Position numbers and translations under genes: made by a program
Notes under the pieces: generated by a model
Told to the model about the DNA's origin: nothing
Seen by the model: only the letters and a program-made list of their open reading frames with translations
The model's database searches: none
Source of the DNA: Zizania palustris
Lineage: Eukaryota > Streptophyta > Magnoliopsida > Poales > Poaceae
Assembly (NCBI GenBank): GCA_019279435.1
Contig: JAAALK010000288.1
Span: 74,919,499-74,983,498 of the forward strand
Length of the DNA stretch: 64,000 nt
Direction of reading: 5' to 3'
Shown: one piece after another, positions 44,339 through 55,733 of the stretch
How the letters are laid out: each line of letters begins with the position of its first letter
Position numbering within the stretch: the stretch's first letter is position 1

Positions 44339-45427
44339 TCATGACACCTACTGTTGAAGATATTCCCGAAGAAGACCGGGCAGAGATCGAGGCAAAGATG
44401 AAGGTGCTCCAAGACATGATGCTTGGAAGCTACCAAATTTGGGACTCAAGTATTATAGAGTATGTGAGGCGTGTCAGAAGTTTGGTAATATTCAGTTAGC
44501 TCCTGCTTCATTATTTAACCCTATTGTCAAGCCATGGTCGTTCCGAGGTTGGGGTTTAGACTTCATCGGCCAAATTCACCCTCCTTCTTCAAAAGGGCAT
44601 CGGTTCGTGTTGATGACGATAAACTACTTCACCAAGTGGACCGAGGTCGTGCCTCTCAAGAACATGACTCACAACAAGGTACTTGAATTTATCTTGAAGC
44701 ATATAATGCATAGATTTGGCATTCCTCAAACTCTCACTACAGATCAATGTAGTTCCTTTGTTTCTAAAGAAGTGAGAGACTTTGCCGAATATTATGGTAT
44801 TAAGTTGATAAACTCTTCACCATACTATGATCAGGCCAATGGTCAGGCCGAGTCTAGTAATAAGACTGTGATTAAGCTCATTAAGAAGAAAATTGAAGAG
44901 ATTCCCTAAAAGGTGGCATGAAATGCTTTCCAAGGCGCTATGGGCTTGTAGAATTGCAAAACACGATGCTACCAAAGTTAGTCCATATGAGTTGGTATAT
45001 GGACAAGAAGTCGTTCTACCCATAGAAGTAGATCCTGGCTCTTTAAGAGTTCTAAAGCAAGATGGCTTATCGGTCGACGAATATGAGACTATTTTGAAGG
45101 ACAGTATAGAAAGTGACCGATAAGAGGTTGAGGGCTTTAGAAGCTATAGAAATAGACAAAAGGAGAGTAGCTAAATCCTACAATAAGAAGGTTAAACCAA
45201 AATCATTTCGAGTAGGTGACTTGGTTTGGAAGACGATTTTACCCTTAGGCACTAAGAGTCCCAAATTTGGTAAATGGTCACCTAGTTGGGAAGGTCCTTT
45301 CAAAATAGCCGAAATCACCACTAGAAATGCCTATGTGTTAGAGTCTCTACAAGAAGAGTGGTTTCGGAGAGCTTTGAATGGTAGATACTTGAAAAGGTAT
45401 TTCCCAAGTGTGTGGCAAACAACTTGA
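44339..45427 (+). pseudogene. F1 gag start fused to integrase
   Basis: The gag start (DRAEIEAKMKVLQDMMLGSY, about 44380-44430) is also present in element J at the window end. It stops at 44430 and is joined to integrase at YYRVCEACQKFGN. The integrase zinc Cys pair (CEAC), first core Asp (GWGLDFIGQIHPP), second Asp (TLTTDQCSSF) and Glu region (QAESSNKTVIK) are visible, then WACRIAKHDATKVSP and the C-terminal barrel ending RYLKRYFPSVW near 45415. Frameshifts occur near 44907 and 45115. The missing middle was about 7 kb. Confidence 0.8.
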
Positions 45428-45504
45428 AAGGTGTCGAAAGGTCGATATGGAAGGTATCATCTTTAGCCCGTTATGCTTTTAGTTCACTAAAAGGCAGGGG
45501 CATG

Positions 45505-46860
45505 TGTTGATAGCAAAAAATGGCATTAATGGTTAAGATTGTCAAAATATCAATTTTGGTAATTTGGACCGAAAATACACATGTCTCGGGTTGGGCCGAA
45601 GCTCTATAGGGCCGAAGGTCCACCAGGCTACAGGCTTTGGAAGCTTTCCAGCCTAGCCCCACAGCCGTTCGGCCCAAAGGCCTTCGGAGGCCTACTCCGC
45701 CGAAGCTTCGGCCCAAAGAGAAGGCTTCAGTGGGCCTGGCCGAAGGCCCACTCTAGGCAGCGATAGAGTTGAGTCCGATTTTTGATTAGGTCTTAGCTCC
45801 ACGCGTGATCAAACCAAATCCTACCAGATTAGGCTTAGAGATTAGAAGTCTAGCCCCTATAAATATAGGGGTGAGGCCGGTTCAGAACCCCCCAACACAA
45901 ATTAACCACAAAGCCCTAGCTTTGAAACGTATTTTACTTTGCCTTTACTTTACTGTACTCTTCGTGGGTTTGTCTGGAAGCCCTCTGATGACCACTTCGG
46001 AATAGTTGTAATCCTTGTTACTTCATTTGTGAAGTATCCATTAATCTATGTAATAGATTGTTATCGCCTTGTTACTTCGCCTATGAAGCATCTGCTAATC
46101 TGCATAACAGATTGCTACCTTCTCCCCTAGTGCAACACTTAGCAGGATTCGGTCCTCATGCCAAATTGGTACTCCGAATATACTCTGTTGCATGTTTCCA
46201 CGTTCGGAGCTACTTCGCCAGAGGTCCCTAGAGCTGAGAAATTGGTTTCGGAGGTTGCCAGAACACCCTTCGGCAAGATCGCTACTTCGATCGCCCGTGC
46301 CAGACCGTCACGCTATTGTCGGTTTGACCAGGTCCCGCACGCCAACACGCTTCACCAACAGACTTTGTCACGATAGGCTTCGCCACACTCGTACTATGCT
46401 CCAGATGAAGTCGTGCTCGTGCGTTGCGTCTTAGTCATTATTCTGTATCTTACTGTATCGGAGGCTTAACACCGAATCCTGTTGTTCGGAGGTGATTATC
46501 GCATCTAGATCGGTTCATAGTCCATCTTTGGCCAGATCAGTCCGAACGCCGAAGACACCCTTCAGTGGAACACTTCGCACTAGACGCCGAAGGTACACTT
46601 CGATGACACCCTTCGCACTATACTTCGAATCAGTCAGGCTTTGATCAGTTTGCTGATTTGTTCTGTTTGATATATTTCTTTCGGCTCATTGGATTATTTT
46701 TTGTGATCTAATTACCTGGTGACTCCACCCCCCTTACCACGGTTAAGAGTAGTCGAACGTGATGTCGGTGTTGTGTTACGCTTAGGCTTGTTCCTAAGTA
46801 TCCGCACACTTTTGGATCGTCGAAGTAACCCAAGTGCGGGGGCACATTTCTGTGTCAACA
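45505..46860 (+). repeat. 3' LTR of F1
   Basis: Starts TGTTGATAGC after a G-rich tract (AAAGGCAGGGGCATG) and ends CATTTCTGTGTCAACA. It has the 58-base segment near 46195 that the 5' LTR lacks. TATA box at 45858-45865. Confidence 0.88.
45858..45865 (+). promoter_or_regulatory. TATA box in 3' LTR of F1
   Basis: TATAAATA in the same short palindrome as 43313-43320. Confidence 0.5.
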
Positions 46861-47348
46861 CCACCATCGATAGAGCTCGAGATAAGAATGGTAAAGATCA
46901 AGTAGAGAGAGCAAGGGAGGGAAGTTATAGAATAGTTGAGAGTAAAGACTGAAGAGAGGAGATGGGCCTTTATAATAGTGTGCGTATGTTTTCGGGCTAG
47001 TGTTCTTTGCCTGCCTAAATTTTCAAAAAAATTCCTATACTGTCAGTCTTTAGTGACGAGTCTAGATATCCACACATCACTAAAGGTAGTTCTTCAGTGT
47101 TATTTCTCATACGTGTCACTAAAGATAGGTCTTTAGTGACTGATCTCAATATTGCATGTCACTAAAGATCAGTTTAGAATTTTGGCAACTTATTAGTAAA
47201 GGACATCATTGAGAGCCATCACTAAAGGTAGGTCTTTAGTGACAGTTGTAAACATATATGTCACTAAAGGTATATTAGTGACGTGTGTCTTTTATCCGTC
47301 GCTAAATCTACGTCACTAAAGGTCATTTGTGTGGTAGTGTTTCTTTTT

Positions 47349-48035
47349 TGTTGCGTTGGCCCAGTTTGGAAGACGATTTCTAAGAAGGTAAAAACTAGTA
47401 TATTATTGATGGAAGAAGCGTAAATATTTATAGTACAGTACCTATCAGAGTCAAACTACGATATGAGATTCAATTAGAGTCTGTAACTAACACTATATTT
47501 TAATACCTCCCACAATCGCAATGTCAATCGATGATCAAGTATTGAGATCGAAACAAAACTTAGTAAAGACCAATGTTGAAAGCCCTTTTATGAAGATATT
47601 AGCATATTATATTGTGATAAAGTGGGGACGTGCAGCACACGTACGACACTGACAACAACTTTCTAGCAAACGAAGGGGAGATCGATCTCAATGTGCTTTG
47701 TTTGCTGATGTTGCATAGGATTCAACGATAGGTAGACTTCACTAACATTATCATAGTACAGCAGAGTGGACTTGCATGGGGAAGTGAAGCTCGAGAAGGA
47801 TATTACGGAGCCAAGTAACTTTAGCCACCCCATTTTCCATGGGTCGGCACTCAGCTTCACCACTGGAGCGAGATATTGTGTTATGACGCTTGGATGACCA
47901 CGAGATCAAATTATCACCTAAGGAAACAGCATAGCCTTAAATTTATCACTGAGTATCTTAACAGTCAGCCTAGTCTGCATTTGAGTAGACGACGAGAGCA
48001 TCTGCTATATATGGCTGAATATGAAGATTCAAGTG
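47349..48035 (-). pseudogene. 5'-truncated copia remnant: RNase H and LTR
   Basis: On the minus strand a copia RNase H end is readable with several frameshifts: VYSNADWA near 47985, GDNLISWSSKR and SGEAE near 47890, YYDNVSEVYLS near 47740, QTKHIEIDLPFV near 47680, and a FIKGLST-VFTKF tail near 47590. A purine tract (GTGGGAGG, 47506-47513) then precedes a short LTR-like segment 47505-47349 that contains TATAAATA and ends CAACGCAACA. It looks like a Retrofit/Hopscotch-type element whose 5' part is lost at the junction with J. The LTR start TG has become TA. Confidence 0.65.
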
Positions 48036-49019
48036 AATAGTCGTGCTACACCAGCTGGCTTCACAAACACTGGTACGAAACGTCCCCCGGATACACTGAC
48101 TAAGTCATAATCTGAAAGGTCCCTACCCGATAGACATTCTACTTTGTTGTGGATGGCATCAATGGAAACATCGGCCAATGCTACCTGGGCCGAAGTGTCC
48201 GCTTGTATGACCTCTACGTCATCGTCGTCCCACTATATCAGGCATTGGTGCAAGGTAGTAGGAATACAACAATTTGCATGAATCCAGTCATGCCTGAGCA
48301 GTATGTTGTAGTTACCTTGCACGTCAACGACGAAGAATGTTGTCGGCAACGTCTTGTTGCTTACTGTTAACTCCATGGAGAGCACGCCTTTTTCCTCGGA
48401 ACACTCACCGTTGAAGCCGTTGAGCATCAGGTTAGTTTTCTTCAAGTCTTCCTCGCCCCTGCCAAGCTTCTTCAACAGAGAGTAAGGCATTAGGTTAATA
48501 GTGGCGCCTCCGTCGATAAGAATTCTGGAGATCAGCTTCCAGTCAATGTGACCTCTGACGTAGAGAGGCTTCAGGTGGCGAGCTGTATCCTCGGGTGTCT
48601 CAAAAATGGCATTGCGTGGGCCGAGGTTCAACTGAGCGACCTCGGCCTTGCCTTGTGGTAGGGCGAACTCGGCGGACAACATGACGACGTTGATGTCCAT
48701 TGCCTGAGGTGCAGGCCCCTCAGAGACGGGCATATAGTCATCGTCGAGTGTGTCGTCGTCGTCGTTGCTTGGACTAGGAGCCGGGTTTGTTATCTCAACC
48801 GGCTTGACCCACCATACCTATCTTGCCATTGGCCGAGGGCGAATCTCCTCAAAGATAGCATCTCGTTCATCCTCGGCCTTTTTCTCGCGCATTTCATGTG
48901 CCCGTAGACGTTGTAGATGTCTTTTCTATGATTGGGACATGCCCGGAGGTGCCCAAGATGGTTGTGGCTTGGTGCCAGGCACCACCATCCTGTTTCTGTG
49001 ATTTTTGGCTGAAGGGCTA
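48036..49019 (-). pseudogene. J protease and gag-protease linker
   Basis: An open minus frame of 166 codons at 48733-48233 carries an aspartic protease: ILIDGGATINLMPYSLLKKLG with catalytic Asp, then TTFFVVDVQGNYNILL and DWIHANCC. Reading continues in the linker (SGRDLSDYDLVSVSGGRFVP) to about 48050, where the copia remnant starts. Upstream of 48733 the gag-protease linker is Lys/Glu/Arg-rich. It is the continuation of the J gag at 61203-64000, displaced by element H. The protease residues look intact, unlike those of D. Confidence 0.78.
48821..49019 (-). repeat. Left copy of a 199-bp duplication of J sequence
   Basis: Begins TCTTGCCATTGGCCGAG and ends GGCTGAAGGGCTA at the H border. The same 199 bases, with about six differences, are at 61004-61202 beyond H. 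Its last five bases GGCTA correspond to GGGTA at 61198-61202, the likely 5-base target duplication of H. Confidence 0.88.
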
Positions 49020-52000
49020 TGTCACGCCCCGATTTAATAAATCAGGACTTTATTGAAATTCCATAGAAAATCAATAAAACAAGACATTCATCATGCGACC
49101 ACGTACAAGACGGGCAATCATTCACGGTTCGTGGACCGCATTAATACAAAAGTGAATGAAAGTGAAGAGAAACTAATAAAATCAAGGGTCCTAGATGAAC
49201 GCCTCCTTCCAATCTTGCCTTGACTGGGTCGCTACTCCAGACCTTCATCCTCCTCGTAGTAGACGGGCTCTGATGGTGTAAGTCAACGGGGTGAGTACAG
49301 ATGTACTCAGCAAGCCACCGAATGCAAATATAATGCAAGGTAATAACAAGGGAGATAGTGGCTAGTTTTGCGGAAGAAGCATAATTGTAAAGCATTAAAT
49401 GTGATCAATTTATTAGTACTGAAAAGTAAACATGTGTATGCATCATCATCTTCTAACTCGAGGAGTACGTTTTACCTCTCCGCACAACAGTCCTTACATG
49501 CCATGAATAACTCATCCATTCAAACATTTGTAAACTAACTGCGAGTAGTCACACAACCCGCCCTTGACCGTGGGCTCGGCTTTTCGAAAAGAATGAATTA
49601 CTCTGATCAGAGATGTACCACTGTACCCACAAGGCACGCACTCATCACTTACACCAAAGTGTAACGAGATGACCCATTTCACGGGAACTTGTGCCAAAAC
49701 CTTCCATATGGTCTTCCCTGCTCAACAGCACCCTCTTATAGGTTTCGTACCGTGTCTCGCCATGTCGAGTTTCCACAATACCCCCCCTTGAGCCATCGTC
49801 GGTACAAGGCGCCCTAAGGGCTAGCCCCTTGCCCCCTCCACTATGGTGCCGAGAGACGGAGTGTTCCACACTTCCAGTTAGGACTTACCCATTAGACTTG
49901 TGGTTGGTACGGAAGTGTTTTGCAACAGATCCGCAGACCGGTCCTTATAGTGCCCCGGGTGGGACCAACCAGTTTCCGAGCTTGCACCCGGAACCCACCA
50001 TACTTATAACTTAGCCCACTCCAACAGAGTCCAGAGACAAGAATAACGGGGTATTTCATATACCAGAATCCATCTATCTACGACTCATTATTTTTATCCC
50101 ATAGCAGTTGTGCCGGTACATTAGGCACTAGCTAATATAATACTTGTAGAGTGACAAGGAGTTAAGGCTCAATAAGCATGGCTTGGGTTTGCACACAAGG
50201 ACGGGGATCTAATAAATATAAGTGTAAGGCTTGATATTTGACTAATGCAATATTAACCTATGAGTTATAGCGATAGTTTATTAAAACATGGGCTCAAGGA
50301 TGATCAACTGTTTCCACAGAAGGGTCGATGACTTGCCTTGATCCGCAAATGGGGAAGGTGGAACCTCGGGATAGAACTCCGGCTCCTCGACGAACTCGTA
50401 GTCTTCTCGATACGGAAAAGTAATTAAAACATTCAATAAACAATCCAAAACAATCAACCATACTAACATACATGTTTATGTTGGATTAAGTAAAGGAGAT
50501 AGAGTCTTAACTTTTAGGGATTTGTTACTTAAACATTTAAGATTAATTTTTAATGAGATTCCTTAATTTTATAACTTGGTATAATTATTTTTCCTAAGGG
50601 GGTTTTTATTTCCCCTTTTTAGAGATGAACTTAGAGAGGTATAAATTAGCCTTGATGTTTTTATGGTCTCAAAAATAGTGACTTTAAATTATTAAGTCTT
50701 CTGAAGTTTGTTATCTAGCTTTAAGATAATTTTCATAAAGTATGGATCTTTACTATTAAAAAGGGCTTTGTGTAATATGATTAAATGGAACAAAGTGGGC
50801 AAAATGAATATTTTATTGTATTAAAAATAGTAAACTCAAGTTGTTAGGTTTTCTGAAGTTATTATATAAGTTGTCATGACATTTTATAAAGTGTTTAACC
50901 TCTATTTTATGAATTACTTAATTATCCTACAAGGGATTTTGCAATATTAATTAATAGATTAAAGTGGGCAAAGTGAACATGTTATTTTTATTGCATTAAA
51001 ACAGTAGAATAAAGTCATTAAGTCCTCTGAATTTATTATATCATTTTTCATGATATTTTTGTAAAGTGTTGTATTTCCATTATCTGAATTAATCATTTAT
51101 TTTAAAGGGCCTTGGAAATGTTGTTTAGTAAATTAAAATGAGCAAAATGAATTATTATATTTTTATTGGCTTATAAACAGAGTACTGGAGTCAATATTTC
51201 ATCGAAAAATATATATAAATTTTTAGGAGTTTTTCTGAATGAAATAATAATTACATCCTAAAGGGGTCTTAGGAATGTTATTTAATAAAATGTCTTGGAC
51301 AAAATGGTCATTCCATTTTTATTGTATTAATAACAGTGAAATGGAGCCATTAAATCTTCTGAAATTAGTTTATAAATTTTTAAGGGTTTATCTGAATTAT
51401 TTAATTGAAGTATTAATTAATTCCTAAAGGGGACTTTTCTTTATTATTTAATAAGATTATTATGTGCCAAATAAACATATTGTTTTTATTGCATAAAAGT
51501 GTAGAGGATGAAAAAACAAATTTTCCAGAATTAAAATGGTGAAATTTGGAGTTAATTTGAGCAAGATATGAATTTTTAAATTTTTAAACAAATTTCTGTA
51601 TTTTATTTAAACCAGAAAACCTGCGGGGTCCACGGTGAGCCAGGTCCACCATGGACCCACGCACTGTGCGCGTGAGCCGATCGGATCTGGACCATTGGAT
51701 CCAGATCCCACGGTTGCCGGCTGGGCGGGGGTGTTTAAGTGAGATCCTACGGCCGTGAGGCCTCGGTACCCTTTTGACCGAGTGGACGGCCCAGATTAAA
51801 CCCGAGCGGGTTCTAATCTTAGCCGTTCATCTCAGATCGCACGGCACCGAGCCCGTCCGGCACGCGCGCGGCACGGGGGAAGCCGAGGGCTTCGTCCCCA
51901 GCGTCGGCGGAGCGACGGCGAGGGGCGAGCGGCGAGCGGCGGTAGCGGTGGCCCATGACCCTAGGCGACGGCGAAAATGGAAAGGGGAAAGGAAGGGGAG

Positions 52001-53161
52001 TGCAACCGTACCAGAGATGGGGACGGACGGAGACCGGAGGTGGCCGGTGGCAAGGAGAGGCGATGAGGACCTTCGGGTCCGACGACGGCGATGAGTTCCG
52101 GTGGACTTCACGGCCAACCAAGGTGAGGCCGGGGTAGAGGGGGCGACGACGGTTCCGGCGGAGGCGACGGCGAGGGCGGCGGTGGCCCGGGGCGTCGGTG
52201 AGGTGCTGCCGGAGCCGAAGCAGGGGATGAATCCGAAAACTTGCAGGCGGCGGCTAGGGAGGGAAAGGCTCCGAGGGGTTTTCGGTGTGAGCGAAATGCG
52301 GTGAGCACCGAGGGGTATTATAGGGTTGCCGACGACGAAAATGGCAGGCTACGCGAAGGAAACCGAAGGGGAGGATTTCCATATCACCGGCGAACTTTCC
52401 TATAGCACGGATTGGCTTCCAAAGGGACTGAAATCGCCTCGGTTTTGGTCGGAAGTGGATCACCGGTGAACGGGGGTCAGGATCCCGTGCCCAATTTTGT
52501 GGATTTGGGCGGTCGTCGGCGATTAGGGCAAGGGACCGACGGGAATGGAAGGGGAGATGCCCCTTCCATTGTTGAAGACGAATCTGACAGGTGGGTCCCA
52601 CCTGTCAGCGCGCGCGCGTGAAGGAGTGAGGGGATGACAAGCAGGTCCAGTGAGTCAGCGGCAGAAGAGGGGGCGTCGGTGGCTGCCAGGTGGGACCGTC
52701 GGGGTGAGCGCGGGAGAGAGAGAGGAGGGAGTGCTGACAGAGCGGCCCCGCATGTCAGTGGGTGCTGGGCGCGTGGGAAGGGAGAGAGGGACGGCGCCGA
52801 CAGGCGGGTCCCGCTTTTCAGCGAGTAGGGCTGCGTTGGGCTGGGCCGAAATGGTTTTGGAGGGGAATACGGGGTTGCGGCCCAATAAGATTAAAAATTG
52901 TTTTCTGATTAAAAATAATCCGAGAGAATTAATTATTTGATTAAGGATTGAAGAACTATTTCTAAATTTTGTAAAAATTCTCAAAAATATTTCTTGGCCT
53001 CTAGTTTATCCCATAAAATTTTCAAGTCCAAATTTTGAATATTTATCCCTGTTTGGCTTTAATAGGGCTCTTTTAGGATTTTCTTTAATAACAATATTCA
53101 GAAATTCATTTAATTTTATTTTTCCTTTATTTTATTCCCTTTTAATTTTGGGGCTGTTACA
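49020..53161 (-). repeat. 3' LTR of H
   Basis: 4142 bp. Its left part (49020-51620) is AT-rich beyond 50450; 51640-52850 is very GC-rich with CGG/CCG triplets; the rest is AT-rich. It pairs with 55734-59839, including the order of all blocks. A plausible TATA (TATAATA, minus strand) is near 52315-52323 at the edge of the GC-rich part. Confidence 0.88.
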
Positions 53162-53200
53162 ATCCTATCCCCCTTACAGAGAATCTTGTCCTCGAGATTC
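53162..53200 (-). other. Polypurine tract and 3' border of H
   Basis: The complement reads GTAAGGGGGATAGGAT immediately before the LTR start TGTAACAGCC. GAGATTCG-type words just upstream match the usual end of chromovirus polyproteins. The same block follows the second LTR at 59840. Confidence 0.65.
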
Positions 53201-53234
53201 GAAGCGAACCTCGGGAAAACTAAGGGACGGAGTT

Positions 53235-53920
53235 TTACTGGTGCTCTAGATTAGGAGATGGTGTTACATCAGAAATAGGCAAAGTGATCTCCGGAACTGG
53301 GTTGGTTGAGATTAACTTGGGGGTGTCTTCGGTTGTATCTGGGTTCTCTTTGTGGTGATCTAGGGTATGTCCCTCTGGGTTTGGAATGGAGGCTGGCGCC
53401 CGCTTGGGGTAGGGGAACTTGTTGGCGTAGTGGCCTCCTTGGCGACAGTTGAAGCACACAATCGGCTTGTCGTTCCTGTCCCTCTTGTATCCGGTAGCTT
53501 GTGCTGGTGTCTTTCCGGCTGGTGGTGCTTGGGGTGGGATGTCTGTGCTTGGCCCTCCGAGGGTGGTTCGTGGCTTGGCAGGGGTTGGGGCTTGAGGTGG
53601 AATCATTCTGGTTTCTGGTATAATTGCTTTGTTCACCATCCTCTGAAAGTTGGCGAAGTCCCCGTAGATTAACTGAAGGGAGAGCTCATGTTGGTGTTGC
53701 TGGAGACGGAACAACTGTGCCTGCTGCTCTTGCATCTGCTTTTGTTGTTGTTGCATCTGGGTAAGCAGTGTGGCGATCAGTTGGTTTTGTTTTGCCATCA
53801 TCTCGTAAGTGTGGGATGATCGACAACAGGGGTCTGCTGATGTCCAGCTGCACCCCACTGAGGCAGATTTGCTGAGGTGTTTCCATCGCGTGGGGCTTCT
53901 GATCCTTGGTCGTTGGCCAT
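53235..53920 (-). pseudogene. H gag-like ORF with zinc knuckle (copy 1)
   Basis: Starts at the ATG of 53920 (MANDQGSEAPRDGN). A frameshift near 53810 interrupts a Gln-rich coiled segment (LTQMQQQQKQMQEQQAQL). It then continues to a CCHC-type knuckle, CFNCRQGGHYANKF, where the last Cys has become Phe. Copy 2 at 60598 keeps it. The capsid core normally expected between these parts is absent, so this is a shortened gag. It ends near 53235 just before the LTR. Confidence 0.7.
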
Positions 53921-54353
53921 CCTGAAGTTGAAGGATTCAAAAAGAAGGTGCCAATATTAAGGGGAAATTGTTACTGATTTTATTGCCTAAGATGAATAAT
54001 TTGACCTAGATGCTTATATATCTCATTTTAGTTCCTTATCAACTTTCACACTCATGCCTTATATTATTTTTAATATAAATGATTTATCATGTATTTTATT
54101 CACTCAACATTCATGTTGTAATATATTTTATTAATTAGTGTTAGAGGCTTAAGATGAAGTGATGTTGATTATATCTTATTAAATTTCCTTGGTACCAAAA
54201 ATTCCAGAAAATTTTTGGAAAGCAATTTAATGCTTAGGAGAATTTTTAGGAAAATACTCTAGCTAATTAAAATTTTTAGGCTCGTATTTTAGCTTTTCTC
54301 TTTCTTGATTTTTACTGAGTCATTTTCTTGCAATTTATTTGTTAATTACTTTT

Positions 54354-54420
54354 TAACGCCTGACAAAACTTTTAGGCGTTACAATCCTAACCTCCTTAAC
54401 AAGAATCTCGTCCCGAGATT
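54354..54420 (-). other. Second PPT/LTR-start signature inside H
   Basis: The complement reads GAATCTCGGGACGAGATTC, then AAGGAGGTTAGGAT and TGTAACGCC at 54383, the arrangement normally found at a pol end, purine tract and LTR start. No LTR end follows before the gag-like ORF. An 8-base inverted repeat (TAACGCCT 54354-54361, AGGCGTTA 54374-54381) lies at its head. It looks like the captured border of another gypsy family. Confidence 0.5.
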
Positions 54421-54784
54421 CGGAAAGGGTAGAAGTAGAAGGTTAAAGATAGGCTTCAAGTCTACACTTTCATAGATTGGGCTTGGCTAAGTTAGGGCTT
54501 TCTCGACAACTTGTCTTGACTTCATGATTGGAGTTGATCTCGCAGAACGGCGATGAACGAATCATATAGAGTTGAAACTTAGAGATAGATTCTCTCCTTT
54601 AGATTGGGATTATGATTCGATAGGTCTAGGAGGAAAGGGAAATGATATTAAGCTTTATTTCAAAATGTATCGTTTTTGCGATTACATTTATTGTCTTTTA
54701 TTTAATTCTTCACTCATGACTTATATTTGACATGAGTGGCAATACAAACATGTAAAATAAAACAATCAACCGCAAAAACTACGT

Positions 54785-55582
54785 CTACGGTAGCTCAGGG
54801 GACGACTCGACCACGGGCTCGACAGAAACTGTCGGGGTGGTGGAACTGGAGGGTCCGGCGGGAGGTGCGCTGTGGGAAATCCTCTTGGGCTTCACTGTGG
54901 GAAACCGAAGCGATTTCCGCTTGCGAGGCGGAAGAGGGGCGATCTCCTCAAGATCCTTCTTCAGTTCTTGGATCTGCTGGCGGAGCTGGGTATCAACCAT
55001 GGCGCCTTGGCGTAGAAGCTCGTTCTAATGCCTCAATTCCTCCACCTCGAGGGTCAACTGGGGGTTCTGCTGAAGTTGTCGACGGAGCTCAGCATTCTCA
55101 CGGTTCAGGTTCTCCGAGGTATGGTGGTAGAAGTCAATCATGTCGTGCTGGATGTCTGCGTCGAGGACGGCCTCTGTGTGGAGGTTGTCCATGGCCTCCA
55201 AGAGTCTCATCGTGCGGGTGATGGCAGAGTTGCTCTGCGTGAGGGAGCTGATGTAGATGCTGCGGTGACTCCCGGGTGTGCGCATGGGCATGAAGCGGTA
55301 GACGGTGTCGCGAAGGTGGCAGTCGTAGACCAGTCGAAGCTCGGCGAGGGACTGAAGAGCGGCTCGCTGGCTGGCCACCACGAACGAAGGTCCTCCAACT
55401 CCATGGGTGTAGAAGGGTGGCTACGTGGAGGAGGGGCGGATAACAACCGTGACCTCGCAGTAGCTCTCACTCGCATCGGGAAAGATCCCGTGGAACGCAG
55501 GCTCATGGGGAAACCCCAAGAAGTCGACGAGCACGCGAAGCTCGCGGATGAATCCGGCCTCGTCACGAAGAGTCCCGCTCAT
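54785..55582 (-). pseudogene. H ORF1, coiled-coil protein of unknown role
   Basis: From the ATG at 55582 (MSGTLRDEAGFIREL) one frame of 265 codons runs to 54785. It is interrupted only by TAG at 55421-55423 (from TGG) and TAG near 55027. Parts: an N-terminal region (FLGFPHEPAFHGIFPDASES), a helical middle (LRLVYDCHLRDTVYRFMP, LTQSNSAITRTMRLLEAMDN), a coiled coil (NRENAELRRQLQQN, LRQQIQELKKDLEEI) and a Pro/Ser tail. It sits in the gag position after the primer site. I do not recognise the family; a structural role like gag is a guess. Confidence 0.6.
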
Positions 55583-55718
55583 GGTATGGACCGACATCTA
55601 CAAAAGAGAGAAATTTTTGTGAAAAACTTCAGAAGATGAGAAGGTAAGCAGTTTGTAAGAAAATATGGTTAATATAAGTCCTAGGGTCAGGTCTGTTTGG
55701 CTTCCTACAGTCAAGTCG

Positions 55719-55730
55719 GCTCTGATACCA
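55719..55730 (-). other. Primer binding site of H
   Basis: The complement reads TGGTATCAGAGC three bases from the 5' LTR end at 55734. This fixes 55734-59839 as the 5' LTR and the element as minus-strand. Confidence 0.85.
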
Positions 55731-55733
55731 TCT

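Larger units (their letters stand above)
42962..46860 (+). mobile_element. Element F1: internally deleted Tat-type gypsy
   Basis: LTRs at 42962-44258 (1297 bp) and 45505-46860 (1356 bp), flanked by the perfect duplication CCACC (42957-42961, 46861-46865). The 5' LTR starts TATTGATAGC, the 3' LTR TGTTGATAGC. The internal region is only 1.25 kb: primer site, gag start, then directly the second half of integrase. About 7 kb of gag, protease, RT and RNase H is missing. The 5' LTR also lacks about 58 bases near 43650 that the 3' LTR has. It is inserted in the CACTA element. Confidence 0.88.
42231..47339. mobile_element. Non-autonomous CACTA transposon, split by F1
   Basis: The right end complement reads CACTACCACACAAATGACC. 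The left end reads CTCTACCTAGAAAAGAAC, the same end with CACTA changed to CTCTA. Both flanks are TTT (42228-42230, 47340-47342), the 3-base duplication expected for CACTA. Subterminal words GTCACTAAAG and TTTAGTGAC occur many times in both orientations within about 230 bases of each end. Without F1 and its duplication the element is about 1.2 kb and has no transposase. A GAC/GAT triplet run lies at 42630-42662. Confidence 0.82.

Noticed and set aside
51774..52940. Several overlapping ORFs of 60-115 codons on both strands in the GC-rich part of the H LTR
   Set aside because: Open frames are expected in GC-rich DNA. The second LTR (58540-59620) breaks many of them with small indels, and no domain is visible.
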